Source of the DNA: Saprospiraceae bacterium | GTDB lineage: Bacteria > Bacteroidota > Bacteroidia > Chitinophagales > Saprospiraceae | Direction: 5' to 3' | Assembly (NCBI GenBank): GCA_020630045.1 | Contig: JAHDCE010000268.1 | Coordinates: forward strand, 1 to 6,234 | DNA: 6,234 nt | Shown here: in pieces, positions 5,710 through 6,234 of the stretch | How positions within the stretch are numbered: position 1 is the stretch's first letter | Layout: the number at the start of each line of letters is the position of its first letter | Notes under the pieces: generated by a model | Databases searched by the model: none | What the model was told of the DNA's origin: nothing | Seen by the model: the letters and a program-made list of their open reading frames with translations, nothing else | Position numbers and translations under genes: made by a program

Positions 5710-6234
5710 ATGAACAAACCGACAATCCTCGCCATATCCATTTTGGTTCCGATGTTGGTTTTCACCACCTTCATATTACTGGCATATTATGGCACTTTCG
5801 CTATCATGGACAATACCACGATAGATGAAAAATGGACCGCTCAGCCCCACTCCCAATCCACTTCACGTGAGGAGCTATATACCCATTTTTTAATGCAAGA
5901 TGAGCGGAAAGTATCCGCTGTCCAACTCCATATAGAAACAACTACACTCTACAAAAGCATAGACGCCCTAACAGAATTGCTCAATGATGCGAGTGGTTAT
6001 GATGAACAAATCAGTCGAATATTAACCGAACAACACCTTTCCCATATAGAATCATTCGTCACACAAAGCGAATCGTCCTTGCTGGATTGTGAATTATCGG
6101 ACAAAGGAGGTTATGCCGCGGCAGTTATCTTGAGTCAACTCGCTGACGGAAAGAAAGCCTCCATCATTCAAAAGTTGGAAAACTTGGCAGAACAAGTGGA
6201 ATCTTGTGAAATGCGAACCTTGAATACTTGGGTG
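5710..6234 (+). CDS. Signal-anchored protein of unknown function (3' end outside window)
   Basis: The frame is open for 175 codons from the ATG at 5710 to the window edge with no stop, so the gene is partial. It starts 26 bp after the sigma-factor stop with AGGA nine bases before the ATG, which fits an operon. A short N-terminus (MNKP) precedes one hydrophobic helix (about 5-28), then a soluble, polar, probably alpha-helical part (about 53-175), most likely outside the cytoplasm. Cysteines occur at 127 and 166. I do not recognise the family. The stretch AAAVILSQLADGKKASIIQKL (136-156, one residue omitted here: ends before the final L) has the spacing of the helical half-repeat seen in MgtE-N and MotE proteins, which also pair it with an N-terminal membrane helix in MotE; this is a weak resemblance by eye, not an assignment. 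Confidence 0.75.
   Translation, partial: MNKPTILAISILVPMLVFTTFILLAYYGTFAIMDNTTIDEKWTAQPHSQSTSREELYTHFLMQDERKVSAVQLHIETTTLYKSIDALTELLNDASGYDEQISRILTEQHLSHIESFVTQSESSLLDCELSDKGGYAAAVILSQLADGKKASIIQKLENLAEQVESCEMRTLNTWV

Noticed and set aside
5487..5774. 95-codon open frame on the minus strand across the end of the sigma-factor gene
   Set aside because: It is antisense to region 4 of the sigma factor and the start of the following gene; its cysteine- and tryptophan-rich translation looks like chance.
5710..6234. Anti-sigma factor for the upstream ECF-like factor
   Set aside because: Classical anti-sigma factors have an N-terminal cytoplasmic sigma-binding domain before the membrane helix; here the helix begins at about residue 5, leaving no such domain.

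Overview
The window reads as ordinary chromosomal DNA from a member of the Bacteroidota, most likely a Cytophagia/Cytophagales-type marine or environmental lineage. This is inferred from an AT-rich sequence with few Shine-Dalgarno sites, several matches to the Bacteroidota -7 box (TAnnTTTG), and lineage-style protein features such as an AsnRS with a long charged insert. No species can be named from the sequence alone. All genes supported here lie on the + strand. No tRNA, rRNA, CRISPR array, transposase or phage gene was seen.

Layout. Bases 1-201 are non-coding as far as can be judged: a small perfect hairpin at 1-18, then a longer AT-rich hairpin at 98-131 followed by a T-run. A 112-aa ArsR-fold winged-helix regulator without any cysteine follows (202-540). 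The 168-bp gap after it holds a second hairpin (561-603) clearly related in sequence to the one at 98-134, a small A/T-flanked hairpin (633-658) and a promoter-like site. Then come two aminoacyl-tRNA synthetases, cysS (709-2214) and asnS (best start 2286, end 3812), separated by a 71-bp, locally GC-rich, structured spacer. A strong intrinsic terminator (3858-3887) closes asnS.

The right part is a separate, tightly packed set: a membrane family 2 glycosyltransferase (best start 3933, end 5042), an ECF-like sigma factor whose ATG lies inside the last codons of the glycosyltransferase (10-bp overlap), and, 26 bp after the sigma stop, an unrecognised signal-anchored protein that runs off the window (5710-6234, 175 codons with no stop).

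How they work together. cysS and asnS supply Cys-tRNA and Asn-tRNA for translation and may be co-transcribed. The glycosyltransferase, sigma factor and anchored protein look like one transcription unit, but nothing in the sequence says which sugar is transferred or which genes the sigma factor reads. The most interesting signal is the pair of related palindromes bracketing the ArsR-like gene, one upstream of the regulator and one upstream of cysS, which could be its operators. I found no clear evidence of a wholly new multi-gene system.
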